A DNA stretch of 64,000 bases from Streptomyces sp. MJM8645 (GTDB lineage: Bacteria > Actinomycetota > Actinomycetes > Streptomycetales > Streptomycetaceae): the NCBI RefSeq assembly GCF_001625365.1, contig NZ_LJJF01000001.1, positions 310,001-374,000 on the forward strand, in the 5' to 3' direction. Both the position numbers and the translations under genes were made by a program. This document shows, one piece after another, positions 52,354 to 61,580 of the stretch. Within the stretch, counting starts at the first letter, position 1; each line of letters starts with the position of its first letter. The notes under the pieces are model-generated. The model ran no database searches and was not told where the DNA came from. It saw nothing but the letters and a program-made list of their open reading frames with translations.

Positions 52354-52395
52354 TTATCGCCGCTAAGTTCCCGAGCTGGAATTTATCAGCGATAA
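52354..52395. promoter_or_regulatory. Two TetR operators between tetR and MFS gene
   Basis: TTATCGCCGCTAA (52354-52366) and TTATCAGCGATAA (52383-52395), the second a perfect TTATC-nnn-GATAA dyad. Centres are 29 bp apart. The two are also arranged as an outer inverted repeat CCTTATCGC ... GCGATAAGG. Confidence 0.85.
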
Positions 52396-52437
52396 GGAGA
52401 GCCGTCGTGGTCGACGGCCCGAAGGAACCACCGCCCC

Positions 52438-53748
52438 ATGACCTCCGGAACGGACCGCCCCCGGTCCCGACTGCTGCCGAACACCGCGCCCTGGCGGTCC
52501 TCCCGCGACTTCCGCCTCACCTGGACGGCCGGCACCGTCACCCTGCTCGGCTCCGTCCTCACCATGACGGCGATCCCGCTCCAGATCGCCGACCTCACCG
52601 GTTCACCGCTGGCCGTGGGCGCGGTCGGCGCCGTCGAACTCCTGCCGACCATCGTGTTCGGCCTCTACGGGGGCGTCCTCGCCGACCGTGCCGACCGCCG
52701 AACCGTCGCCCTGGTCACCGAACTCGCACTCGCCGCACTGAGCGCCCTGCTGCTCGCCAACGCGCTGCTCGGCACCCCCGCGCTCTGGCCGCTGTACGCG
52801 GCCGCCGGACTGGCAGCGGCACTGCAGGGCCTCCAGCAGCCCTCGGCGGAGGCGATGATCCCCCGGCTGGTACCGCCCGACCAGCTGGTGGCGGCGGGCA
52901 ACCTGCTCTCGCTGCGCTGGAGCATCGCCGGGCTGGCCGGCCCAGCCACCGCCGGAGTACTGATCGCCACGGCCGGCGTCCCGGCCGCCTATCTGGTCGA
53001 CCTCGGCACCTTCCTGCTCTCGATCGCCCTGCTCACCCGGGTCCGGCCCGTCCCCTCGCAGCGGGACGCCGAGGCACCGCGGCTGCGGGAGTTCGTCGAC
53101 GGCGCCCGGTACGCGGCCCGCCGCCCCGACCTGCTGGGCACCTACCTGGCGGATCTCGCGGCCACCGTCTGCGCCCTGCCGACCGCGCTGTTCCCGTTTC
53201 TCGCCCAGGAGTTGGACGCGGTGTGGGCGCTCGGCCTGCTCTACTCGGCCGCTGCGGCGGGCGGCCTGCTCGCGGCCGCCACCGGCGGCTGGACCGAGCG
53301 GGTGCACCGGCACGGCCGACTGGTGCTGCTCTGCGCCGCCCTCGTCGGCGCGGCGACGGCCGCGGCCTCGTTCGCCCCCGGCCTGTGGGCCGTCCTGCTC
53401 TGCCTGCTCGTCGCGGGCGGCGCCAACCAGATCGGCGACACCTTCCGCAGCGCGATCTGGAACCAGTCCATTCCGGACGAACTTCGGGGCCGTGCCGCCG
53501 GTCTGGAGATGCTGATCGGCTCCGCCGGCCCCGCCCTCGGGGACCTGCGGGCCGGCGGTCTCGCCGCCCGGCAGGGCATCCGCGTCGCGCTGCGCACCGG
53601 CGGCCTGCTCTGCCTGGCCGGCACTGCCGCCCTGTCGGCCGCACTGCCCGCGCTCTGGCGCTACGACCAGTGCGACCAGCTAAACCACCCCGACCAGCTA
53701 AACCACCTCGACCAGCCCGCCCGACCCGACCGACAACCCACGCCATGA
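52438..53748 (+). CDS. MFS exporter, DHA3/EntS-like
   Basis: The ATG at 52438 has AAGGAA about 10 nt upstream. The product has 436 residues with 12 predicted helices. FGLYGGVLADRADRRT is motif A; QQPSAEAMIPRLVPPDQL and GNLLSLRWSIAGLAGPA are typical of the EntS/MefA-type DHA3 family of siderophore and macrolide exporters. The last 20 residues contain a 15-bp repeat (DQLNHPDQLNHLDQ). Regulation by the divergent TetR is expected. Confidence 0.9.
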   Translation: MTSGTDRPRSRLLPNTAPWRSSRDFRLTWTAGTVTLLGSVLTMTAIPLQIADLTGSPLAVGAVGAVELLPTIVFGLYGGVLADRADRRTVALVTELALAALSALLLANALLGTPALWPLYAAAGLAAALQGLQQPSAEAMIPRLVPPDQLVAAGNLLSLRWSIAGLAGPATAGVLIATAGVPAAYLVDLGTFLLSIALLTRVRPVPSQRDAEAPRLREFVDGARYAARRPDLLGTYLADLAATVCALPTALFPFLAQELDAVWALGLLYSAAAAGGLLAAATGGWTERVHRHGRLVLLCAALVGAATAAASFAPGLWAVLLCLLVAGGANQIGDTFRSAIWNQSIPDELRGRAAGLEMLIGSAGPALGDLRAGGLAARQGIRVALRTGGLLCLAGTAALSAALPALWRYDQCDQLNHPDQLNHLDQPARPDRQPTP

Positions 53749-53786
53749 CCGCCCACCCCGACAGCGGCGAACCGGGGCGCCGCCCC

Positions 53787-54428
53787 TCAGCCCCGGGCGG
53801 GCACCGTGGCGTGCCGGGCGATCAACGCGCCGAGCCGGCCCGGGTCGCCGGTGCCGCGCTTGGGCAGCACGGTCAGCACGTGCGTCTGCTCGTCCCCGCC
53901 CAGCAGGACGAAGAGTTCGGGCGTCTCCAGGTAGTACGGAAGCTCCCGCCAGGCGAGTTCGGTGCTGGACACCGCGTTGGTGACGGTCACCCCGGCCTCG
54001 CCGAGGACGATCCGGAACTCGCCCTTGTCCGCCGCCATCCGCCGCACCTGACGCAGTTGCAGCCAGGGCAGTCCGACCACCAGCAGCAGCGCGACCGCGA
54101 GCATCACCAGGGCCGGCGGGCCCACCGTCCGGTCGGCGACCGAGGTCAGCACCGCGCCGGACGCGGCGCAGGAGGCGATCAGGTACCTCGACCGCCGGGC
54201 CCGTCGACCCGCCGCCGTGCCCCGGGCCCGGGCCGCGAAGGCCGCCCGGAAGTCCGCGGTCGTCGGCGTGTAGCGGACCTCGACCGACTCCTCCACCTGC
54301 TTGCCGCCCTCCGCCCGCGCCCCCTCCGCCCGCGCCCCCTCCGCACCCTCCACCCGCAACCCCTCCGTACCCTCCGCCCGACGCCTCTGCCGCCGGATGC
54401 TAGCAAAGGCCGTGTGCACCCGATCCAT
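53787..54428 (-). CDS. YcxB-like membrane protein
   Basis: ATG 54428 follows AGGGAGAGGG. The product has 213 residues. The first about 45 residues are an EGARAEG-repeat, then VRYTPTTADFRAAF, two adjacent transmembrane helices (about 82-98, 105-122) and a C-terminal beta-rich YcxB-like domain (FRIVLGEAGVTVTN, LAWRELPYYLETPELFVLL). Function of the family is not established. It converges on the MFS gene. Confidence 0.75.
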   Translation of the reverse strand: MDRVHTAFASIRRQRRRAEGTEGLRVEGAEGARAEGARAEGGKQVEESVEVRYTPTTADFRAAFAARARGTAAGRRARRSRYLIASCAASGAVLTSVADRTVGPPALVMLAVALLLVVGLPWLQLRQVRRMAADKGEFRIVLGEAGVTVTNAVSSTELAWRELPYYLETPELFVLLGGDEQTHVLTVLPKRGTGDPGRLGALIARHATVPARG

Positions 54429-54573
54429 CACCCTCTCCCTCCCCTCGCGGTGACGCGATTCCGCCGCTCCCGGGCGGGCCTCGTTGACCTCCCGCCGCAC
54501 CCGGCGGTTGGCTCACCACGAGCCGGCCGCCGGGGAGTTCGGCGCGGCCGGCCGTACCCAGGGGAGGGACCAG

Positions 54574-56013
54574 ATGACCCGCACACGTTCCGCACCACAC
54601 CTGCTGCGCGCGGCCGGCGCGCTGGCGGCGGCCACGCTGGCCGCCGTCACGGTGGCGACGCCCGCCCAGGCGGACGCGCCGCGCGGCCGCACCGAACGGG
54701 TGTCCGTCGGGCTCGGCCAGGCGCAGCCCGACGGCGCCTCGTACGCCGCCGGTCTGAGCGCCGACGGCCGCTTCGCCGTCTTCACCTCGAAGGCCGCCAA
54801 CCTGGTGCCCGGCGACACCAACGGCAAGTCGGACGTCTTCGTCCGGGACCTGTGGACAGGCCGGACCGAGCGGGCCAACACCGGCGCGGACGGCGCCCAG
54901 GCGGCCGACGACTCCTTCGACGCCACGATCAGCGGCGACGGCCGCTACGTGGCGTTCAGTTCCTACGCCACCAACCTCGCCCCCGGCGGGAACCTCGGCT
55001 TCGAGGACGTCTACGTCCACGACCGCTGGACGGGGACCACCGAGCTGGTGTCCACCGGCCACGACCCGGCCAAGCCGCAGGCCGGCCGGCAGTCCGGCCA
55101 CCCGTCGATCAGCTGGGACGGCCGGTACGTCGCCTACCAGTCCAACCGCTCCGACCTGGCCCCCGGCACGGTCACCTGGACGGGCGGCAACATCTACGTC
55201 ACCGACCGCCGGACGGGCGGGACCCGCCTGGTCAGCGTCGGCGCGGACGGCACCGAGGCGAACGCCTCCTCCGCCGAGCCGGTGATCAGCGGGGACGGCG
55301 GCTCGGTCGGCTTCATCTCCAAGGCCACCAACATCATCGGCCAGGACAAGCCCGGCGCCCTCGCCGCGAAGGCCGCCGCCGAACTCGACGCCGTCTCCGA
55401 CGAGGAGTTCGTCCGCGACTCCTTCCGGCACGACGACCAGCCGACGATCCTCAAGCCCCGCTTCTACCCCCTCTACGTCCGCGACCTCCGCGCCGAGCAG
55501 AGCGTCCTGGCGAGCACCGACGGAGCGGGCGGCTACCGCGGGGCGGCCTCCCCGGCGCTCAGCCAGGACGGCCGGTACGCCGTCTACTCGGCGCTGCTCC
55601 AGGACGGCAACGGCCCCTGGGGGCACCACTTCGAGGTGTACGTCCGCGACTTGGAGGAGGGCACCGAGACCCTGGTCAGCGCCGGGCTCCCGGGGACGAA
55701 GACCTCCGGCGACTCCTACCACGCGCAGATCACCGCCGACGCCCACTGGGTCTACTTCGACTCCGACGCGGCGAACCTGGTGCCCGGGGACACCAACAAC
55801 GCCGGGGACGTCTTCCGGCGCGACCTGTGGACCGGCCGCACCGAGCGGGTCAGCGTGGCGACGGACGGCTCGCAGACCGCCGGCGCCTCGGAGCGGCCGT
55901 TCGTCGACGCCCTCGGCACCACGGTGCTGTTCACCTCCGAGGACGGCACCCTCGTCCCGGGCGACACCAACCAGGCCCCTGACGTCTTCCTCCGCCGACT
56001 GCCGCTGCTCTGA
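54574..56013 (+). CDS. Secreted TolB-like beta-propeller protein
   Basis: ATG 54574 follows GGGGAGGGACC. The product has 479 residues. It has a signal peptide (1-31, AQA-DAP). Six to seven repeats follow with SADGRFAVF, AANLVPGDTNGKSDVFVRDL and TGRTERV cores (WD40/TolB PD40 type). It should be a propeller outside the cell with an unknown ligand. It starts 145 bp from the divergent YcxB-like gene and has no operon partner. Confidence 0.8.
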   Translation: MTRTRSAPHLLRAAGALAAATLAAVTVATPAQADAPRGRTERVSVGLGQAQPDGASYAAGLSADGRFAVFTSKAANLVPGDTNGKSDVFVRDLWTGRTERANTGADGAQAADDSFDATISGDGRYVAFSSYATNLAPGGNLGFEDVYVHDRWTGTTELVSTGHDPAKPQAGRQSGHPSISWDGRYVAYQSNRSDLAPGTVTWTGGNIYVTDRRTGGTRLVSVGADGTEANASSAEPVISGDGGSVGFISKATNIIGQDKPGALAAKAAAELDAVSDEEFVRDSFRHDDQPTILKPRFYPLYVRDLRAEQSVLASTDGAGGYRGAASPALSQDGRYAVYSALLQDGNGPWGHHFEVYVRDLEEGTETLVSAGLPGTKTSGDSYHAQITADAHWVYFDSDAANLVPGDTNNAGDVFRRDLWTGRTERVSVATDGSQTAGASERPFVDALGTTVLFTSEDGTLVPGDTNQAPDVFLRRLPLL

Positions 56014-56080
56014 CCCGGAGCCGGCCGAACCCGGCCCGTCCTGATCCGTCCGGGCCGGGCCGGGCCGGGCCCGGCCGTGC

Positions 56081-57286
56081 TCAACGCGCCGGCAGCAGGT
56101 ACCCCAACTGCGAGACCGCCGGCCACAGTTCGTCCGCCAGCCGGGCCGCGCCCGCCACCGCACCGACGAACACCTCGGGCGCGCCCGCCGCGGCCACCAG
56201 CCCGCCCTTGGCCACCGTCGCCAGCCCGGCGACCAGCCCCGCCCCGGCCGCCGCCCAGATGCCCAGCGCGAGCAGCGCACCCGCGCCCAGCCCGGCCAGG
56301 AACAGCTCGCCCTCACGGGTGAACAGCCGTTGGTCGCGCTGCACCGCGGTGGCCAGTTCGGGGAGCAGCGTCGGCCCCAGCGTGCGGGCGCGCTGGCGGG
56401 CGGCGATCAGCCTGAGCATCGCCTCGCGGATCTTGTCGGGCAGTTGCACCGACCGCAGCGGCACCCGGTGGATGTGGTAGAGCACCAGCCCGTCGTAGCC
56501 GGGGCGCCCGTTCGCGGGCCGCGGGTGGTCCTTGAACTCCGCCCGGTTGGTGGGCCAGTAGCAGATCCAGTCGACGGAGGTCTCCCCGTTCGCCTCGGTG
56601 ACGTTGAGCGGCATCGGCAGCACCATCAGCCCCGCGCCGAGCCGCCAGTCGGTGCCCGCGCCGACCACCGTGTCGGGCAGCTGCTTGACGGCGGTCTGCT
56701 GCATGACGGCCAGCCGGTTCCCGATCATCCGGCCGCACGGGTCCCGCAACACCGAGATCTTGCCCTGGAGTTCGCGGTAGGTGTCGAGGGCGCCGCCCTC
56801 GGTGCCGACCTCCAGGGCTTCCAGCCTCAGCTCCGGCACGTGGTTCTGGATGCCGAGCATGTCCGGTTTGAGCGCCCCGCCGGGGGTGAGCTCGCGGATC
56901 GCCTTGACCAGTTTGACCGCCGGGGTGCTCCGGTCCTTGAGCATCCGGGTGATCGCCTCGACCTTCGCCACCGGGAAGACGTTGCGCAGGTCCTCGGATA
57001 GCACCTGGAGCACCATCCGCAGTACCGGGTCCGGCGGCTGCTGGGTGAGCCTGGCGTAGGGCAGCGCGTCCTGCTGGTCGAGCCTGCCCCGGCCGGGCGT
57101 ACCCCACCACTCGCCGATCCGGTCGAGCTGGAAGGTCACCCAGGTCGCGCCGGGGCGGGCCTCGAAGTCCGTCCCGAAGTGGTGGCGGACCCACAGTTCG
57201 GCGGCCAGGTACTCGAAGACCGTGGGCGGCTCCGCGCGTGGTGGGCCCAGCAGTTGGCAGGCGTCCTCGTCGCGCAGGAAGCTCAC
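56081..57286 (-). CDS. Unknown protein with glycine-rich hydrophobic hairpin, second gene of operon
   Basis: GTG 57286 overlaps the upstream stop by 4 nt (GTGA), with AAGGA nearby. The product has 401 residues. Residues 1-325 look soluble and alpha/beta. Conspicuous pieces are WVRHHFGTDF, WVTFQLDRIGEWW, LRDPCGRMIGNRLAV and SVDWICYWPTNRAEF. Residues about 328-356 and 359-382 are Gly/Ala-rich hydrophobic stretches (AGLGAGALLALGIWAAAGAG), resembling glycine-zipper membrane hairpins. No signal peptide and no recognised family. Its stop converges on the propeller gene. Membrane association is inferred from composition only. Confidence 0.65.
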   Translation of the reverse strand: MSFLRDEDACQLLGPPRAEPPTVFEYLAAELWVRHHFGTDFEARPGATWVTFQLDRIGEWWGTPGRGRLDQQDALPYARLTQQPPDPVLRMVLQVLSEDLRNVFPVAKVEAITRMLKDRSTPAVKLVKAIRELTPGGALKPDMLGIQNHVPELRLEALEVGTEGGALDTYRELQGKISVLRDPCGRMIGNRLAVMQQTAVKQLPDTVVGAGTDWRLGAGLMVLPMPLNVTEANGETSVDWICYWPTNRAEFKDHPRPANGRPGYDGLVLYHIHRVPLRSVQLPDKIREAMLRLIAARQRARTLGPTLLPELATAVQRDQRLFTREGELFLAGLGAGALLALGIWAAAGAGLVAGLATVAKGGLVAAAGAPEVFVGAVAGAARLADELWPAVSQLGYLLPAR

Positions 57287-59895
57287 GACATGTCCTTGAG
57301 CGGGCTGCTGACGGCGATGTCGGTGCCGGAGGTCGGCGTGTACTCGTTCCACTCGGCGATCAGGGTGCCGCGCCGGCCCGGGCGGCGGACCGGGAACGGT
57401 GTCAGGGTGCCGTCATGGCGGTGGGTGAGGCCGGCCAGCAGCAGGTGCCGCCCGTCGTCCGGGACCCGCACCACCCGGGCGGTCTCCTGGATCCGGCGGT
57501 CGTCGTACTCGTCGACGAGCACGACGGCGTCCGCCTCGAAGCCCGCGCTGGACGCCACCGGCACCAGGACGGGCGCTCCCCCGGCGGCCGGTTCGACCGC
57601 GGCGGCGCAGGTGGTCACCACCTCGTCCTCCAGCAGCAGCGCGCTGCTGCCGGGGTTGGCCGGCGGGATGCCGGGGTAGTTCCGGTCGTCGTAGGCGGCG
57701 ATCTCCCGGGCGATGGTGAGGTACGGGTGGTCGGCGGGCAGCGGGGCGCCGTGGAAGCCGCCTTCGGCGAAGCGCACCCAGGCCTCCTCCCAGCCCTTGC
57801 GCACGGTGAGCACCACCCGGGCGCTGCCCGCGCGCAGGAAGGCCTGCCGGTTGGCGTCGGGGTGGGTGATCCTGCTGACGAAGCCCCAGGCGGCGGGCGC
57901 GTCCCAGAAGTACGAGTAGAGGAAGGTGACGACGTTCTCCCACTCGATGGCCTGGTTGATGAAGGCCACCTCCGCCTCGTGCCCGAGCACGGCCGCCCAG
58001 GCCGCGGCGCTCACCCCGATCCCGCCGGTGTCGTCGCCGGGGAAGCCGGCGCCGTGGCGCAGCCGGTCGGGGTCGTTGCCGACGGAGGCCTTGAACGCGT
58101 CGACCACCTCCTGCGGCATCACGTGGTAGTCCACGCCGAGCAGGAAGCGCAGCACGCCCTTCATGACCTCGTCGCTCTCCTCGCGCCGGAGCGTGAGGGT
58201 GTCCACGCCGTTCAACCGGTCCCGCAGGGCGGCGGCGCGGGCGGCGAGGTCCTGCTGTTCGGCGTAGTACTTGGTCTGGGCGGCGTTGAACAGGGCCGAC
58301 CAGACGCCGTTCTGCCACTGCCGCCGGGCCTCGTCGGTGGGTTCGACGACGGCCGTGAGGCTGAGCCAGGTCTGCCGGTTGTTGACCAGGTGGAAGCTCA
58401 CCATGGACGGCCCGCCCGCGTGCCGCAGCAGCGCGCCGTTGGCCGGGTCGGCGAGGTCGACCGGGCCGTGGGAGCCGAACGGCTCGTTCCACTCGGGGAT
58501 GGTGCTGCCGAGCACCTTGAGGTTGTAGTTGTAGTCGCCGGTGCGGCTCTCGGAGGCGAACTGGAACCAGAGGTTCTTGATCCAGTAGCCGTCCGGGACG
58601 GTGAGCGGCGGCGCGTCGTAGATGCCGGCGCCGTCGTTGTTCGGCGCGGTGGCGTTGACGTGGACGTCCGGGTGCGGGCCGGGGGCGAGCTGCACCACGG
58701 CGCCGTACCGCTCGGCGAGCACCAGGTAGTGCGGCTGGCTCTCGCCGGGGCGGACCTCCTCGGTGATGTCCGAGTGCGGCACGTCGAACTGGAACGGCCC
58801 CACCTTCGATTCCAGCGCGGCGAGTTCCGCGTAGGCCTCGCGCAGCGCGCCGGCCGGTTCGGGGATCGCCAGGTCGTAGGTGAGGCGCAGCCCGGAGCGG
58901 TAGAGCCGGACCCGCCACTTGCGCATCATGCTGAAGTAGTCGATCCGGATCGGGTCGGTGGGGCTGGCGTTCTTCAGCGTGCGGGTGGTGGTCTCCGAGG
59001 AGCCGGTGACGGTGGTCGTCGTGATGGTGACCTTGTGCTCCTGCTTGGTGCGGGAGGAGGCCTTCTGGGTGAGCGTGGTCGCGTGCTTGCGGCTGTCGGT
59101 GGCGGACTGGGAGTCGGAGTTCTGGCTGGTCATGCCGGAGGTGACGGAGCCGGAGATGAGCGGGATGCCGCCGGAGACGGTGCCGGTGACGTTGAACTGG
59201 TTGCTGTGCTGCAACTGGTTGGTGGTGGACTGGGAGAGTTCGGTGTTGTCGGTGACGCCGGTCTCGCTGACGTTCTCCAGCGTGTCGGTGACGATCGAGC
59301 TGAACTCCTTGGAGGTGACGGACCACTCCTTCTGGGAGACGGCCGTCTCCTCCAGCGGCGCGAGCGGGATGGTGGCGACGAGTTCGCCCCGCTCAATGCC
59401 GGCCGGGGCCATCTCCAGGCGTTCCAGGTTCATCATGCCGATCGGGGTGACGGCCGCGTTGTGGTCGTAGGCGGCGTTCGCGGCGGCGGCCCGGGCGGCC
59501 AGCGCCAGGCCCTCCTCGGTGCCCGCTGCCCGGCGCACCCGCTCCAGCGCGGCGCCGAGGGCGCGCAGCGCGGCGCCGTCGGCGGCGGCGAGGGCGGCGG
59601 CCCGCAGCGTGCGATCGGCCGGGGCGGCGGCGCAGGCGGCGAGCAGTTCCCAGGGCAGGTCCGCCGTCACCTGCTCGCGGACGGCGGCTACTTCGCCGAG
59701 GCGCAGGTCGAGTCCGCGCAGGTAGGCGTGCCCGGCGAAGGCCGGGCCGCGCTGCGGGCCGTCCACCCGGAGCGGGACGAGGGTGGCCTTCGGGATGCTG
59801 CGGGCCGCGTGGCCAAGCACCGGCGGCTGGCCGTCCGGCCACGGTGGTGTGGGCGGGGTCGGCGGTGCGGGTGTGTCCGGGAAGTGGTCGGGCAT
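57283..59895 (-). CDS. Large unknown protein with Ser/Thr-rich amphipathic region, first gene of operon
   Basis: ATG 59895 follows GGAGGGG. The product has 870 residues. Layout: Pro-rich start (1-25); alpha-helical Ala-rich region (60-145); MNLERLEMAPAGIERGELV (155-173); then 190-308, extremely rich in Ser/Thr with alternating polar and hydrophobic residues (for example KVTITTTTVTGSS). Then IRIDYFSMMRKWRVRLYR (317-333), mixed alpha/beta domains (370-515), a helical part (520-660) and a beta-rich C-terminus. No signal peptide. The alternating S/T stretch is the kind seen in beta-hairpins of aerolysin-type pore formers, but I cannot confirm homology. I do not recognise the family. Confidence 0.65.
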   Translation of the reverse strand: MPDHFPDTPAPPTPPTPPWPDGQPPVLGHAARSIPKATLVPLRVDGPQRGPAFAGHAYLRGLDLRLGEVAAVREQVTADLPWELLAACAAAPADRTLRAAALAAADGAALRALGAALERVRRAAGTEEGLALAARAAAANAAYDHNAAVTPIGMMNLERLEMAPAGIERGELVATIPLAPLEETAVSQKEWSVTSKEFSSIVTDTLENVSETGVTDNTELSQSTTNQLQHSNQFNVTGTVSGGIPLISGSVTSGMTSQNSDSQSATDSRKHATTLTQKASSRTKQEHKVTITTTTVTGSSETTTRTLKNASPTDPIRIDYFSMMRKWRVRLYRSGLRLTYDLAIPEPAGALREAYAELAALESKVGPFQFDVPHSDITEEVRPGESQPHYLVLAERYGAVVQLAPGPHPDVHVNATAPNNDGAGIYDAPPLTVPDGYWIKNLWFQFASESRTGDYNYNLKVLGSTIPEWNEPFGSHGPVDLADPANGALLRHAGGPSMVSFHLVNNRQTWLSLTAVVEPTDEARRQWQNGVWSALFNAAQTKYYAEQQDLAARAAALRDRLNGVDTLTLRREESDEVMKGVLRFLLGVDYHVMPQEVVDAFKASVGNDPDRLRHGAGFPGDDTGGIGVSAAAWAAVLGHEAEVAFINQAIEWENVVTFLYSYFWDAPAAWGFVSRITHPDANRQAFLRAGSARVVLTVRKGWEEAWVRFAEGGFHGAPLPADHPYLTIAREIAAYDDRNYPGIPPANPGSSALLLEDEVVTTCAAAVEPAAGGAPVLVPVASSAGFEADAVVLVDEYDDRRIQETARVVRVPDDGRHLLLAGLTHRHDGTLTPFPVRRPGRRGTLIAEWNEYTPTSGTDIAVSSPLKDMS

Positions 59896-60026
59896 GGCGG
59901 TCCCCTCCGTCCGTCTGCTGCCCCGAGCCCTACCCGGCGCCGCCCGGGGGACGCGCCGCGCCCGAACGGCTCGCGGCGCACGGCGGGTTGCGAGGAAGTG
60001 CGGCAGGGCTGCCGGGCCCGCCCGCA

Positions 60027-60130
60027 CGCCCCTCAGCGCGTGAGCGCCCGCGCGCCCCTCAAAGCGTGAGCGCCCGCACGCCCCTCAAAGCGTGAGCGCC
60101 CGCACGCCCCTCAGAGCGTGAGCGCCCGCG
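60027..60130. repeat. Four 26-bp tandem repeats at the 3' end of gltD
   Basis: CGCCCCTCA recurs at 60027, 60053, 60079 and 60105, each in a 26-bp unit of the CGCCCCTCAAAGCGTGAGCG type. The copy at 60105 contains the gltD stop codon and last codons (ALTL-stop), so the downstream units are duplicates of the gene end. It fills the gap before the unknown operon. Confidence 0.85.
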
Positions 60131-61580
60131 CCGACGCCCGGATCGGCGCCGGGAGTTCGGTGCCGCCGCGCAGATGGCGGTCCACCGCCGCGGCCGCCGC
60201 CCGCCCCTCGGCGATCGCCCACACGATCAGTGACTGCCCGCGCCCGGCGTCCCCGGCGACGAAGACGCCCGGCGCGCCGGTGGCGAAGTCGTCGTCCCGG
60301 GCCAGGGCGCCGTCCGGGCCGGTGGCGAGGCCGAGTTGGGCGATCAGCCCCTGGTCCGGCTCCGGGCCGCTGAAGCCCAGCGCGAGCAGCACCAGCTCGG
60401 CCGGGACGCTCCGCTCGGTGCCGGCCCGGGGGCTGCGGTCGGCCGGTTCGGCCTCGGCGAAGCGGACGGCGGCCAGCCGGCCGTCCGGTCCGGCCTCGAA
60501 GCCGAGCGTGGTCGCCGCGAACACCCGGGGCCCGGCCGCCGTGGCCCCCGACTCCTCGTGCGAGGTGGTCTCCCGGTACACCTTCGGGTGGACGGGCCAG
60601 GGCTGCCCCGGCGCCCGGCCCACCGGCGGGCACGGGTTGATGTCGAGCTGGGTGACGGAGGCCGCGCCCTGGCGCAGCGCCGTCCCCAGGCAGTCGGCCG
60701 CGGTGTCCCCGCCGCCGACGATCACCACGTGCCGGCCCTCGGCGGACACCGGCGGGGCCGCGCGGTCGCCCTCGTCGACCCGGTTCGCCCAGGTCAGGTA
60801 GTCGATCGCCTGGTGCACGCCGGGCAGGGCGCACCCCGGCACCGCCAGCTCCCGGCAGGCGGTCGCGCCGACCGCCACCACCAGCGCGTCGTACCCGGCC
60901 CGCAGTTCCCCGGCTGCGAGGTCCCGGCCGACGGACACCCCGGTGCAGAAGTCCGTGCCCTCGGCCCGCATCTGGTCGAGCCGCCGGTCCAGCCGGTGCT
61001 TCTCCAGCCGGAACGGCGGGATCCCGTAGCGCAGCAGCCCGCCCAGGCGGTCGGCCCGCTCGTACACCGTGGTGGCGTACCCGGCCCGGGTCAGCTGTTG
61101 CGCGGCGGCCAGGCCTGCCGGGCCCGACCCGACCACGGCCACCCGCCGCCCGGCGCTCCGCTCGGGCGGCTGCGGCAGGTCCCAGCCCTCTTCCCAGGCC
61201 CGGTCGGTGATCGCCAGCTCGACGTTCTTGATCGTCACCGCCGCGCCGTCGATCGCCAGCACGCACGCGCTCTCGCAGGGCGCCGGGCAGAGCCGTCCGG
61301 TGAACTCGGGGAAGTTGTTGGTCGCCAGCAGCCGGGCGGCGGCGGCCCGCCAGTCCGCGTCCGCCACCAGCCGGTTCCACTCCGGCACCAGGTTTCCCAG
61401 CGGGCAGGCGTGGTGGCAGAACGGCAGCCCGCAGTCCATGCAGCGGCCCGCCTGCCCGCCCACCACCGGCAGCGGCGCCCGTGGCCGGTACACCTCCCGG
61501 GAGTCCCCCAGCCGCTGCTGTGCGTCCCGCCGCTCGCGCTCGGCGCGCGGGGTGGTGAGGAAGGCCATCCGGTCTGCCAT
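60111..61580 (-). CDS. gltD: GltD-like glutamate synthase small subunit / NADPH oxidoreductase
   Basis: ATG 61580 follows GGAGGCC. The product has 489 residues, normal for GltD. Cysteines 47, 50, 55, 59 (CMDCGLPFCHHACP) and 98, 102, 106 (CPAPCESAC) are the N-terminal Fe-S cluster ligands. GSGPAG (151-156) binds FAD and IVGGGDTAADC binds NADPH. The enzyme passes electrons from NADPH to the large subunit. GltB is not adjacent: the two-component pair is divergent upstream and the unknown operon lies downstream. It may pair with a distant GltB or belong to a GltD-like family serving another oxidoreductase. The C-terminus ends inside the 26-bp repeat. Confidence 0.9.
   Translation of the reverse strand: MADRMAFLTTPRAERERRDAQQRLGDSREVYRPRAPLPVVGGQAGRCMDCGLPFCHHACPLGNLVPEWNRLVADADWRAAAARLLATNNFPEFTGRLCPAPCESACVLAIDGAAVTIKNVELAITDRAWEEGWDLPQPPERSAGRRVAVVGSGPAGLAAAQQLTRAGYATTVYERADRLGGLLRYGIPPFRLEKHRLDRRLDQMRAEGTDFCTGVSVGRDLAAGELRAGYDALVVAVGATACRELAVPGCALPGVHQAIDYLTWANRVDEGDRAAPPVSAEGRHVVIVGGGDTAADCLGTALRQGAASVTQLDINPCPPVGRAPGQPWPVHPKVYRETTSHEESGATAAGPRVFAATTLGFEAGPDGRLAAVRFAEAEPADRSPRAGTERSVPAELVLLALGFSGPEPDQGLIAQLGLATGPDGALARDDDFATGAPGVFVAGDAGRGQSLIVWAIAEGRAAAAAVDRHLRGGTELPAPIRASARALTL

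Noticed and set aside
57283-59895. Confident pore-forming toxin call
   Set aside because: The alternating Ser/Thr stretch is suggestive only; no aerolysin signature or signal peptide could be verified by eye.
60027-60130. CRISPR or attachment site
   Set aside because: Direct 26-bp tandem copies of the gltD end with no spacers, and no integrase in the window.
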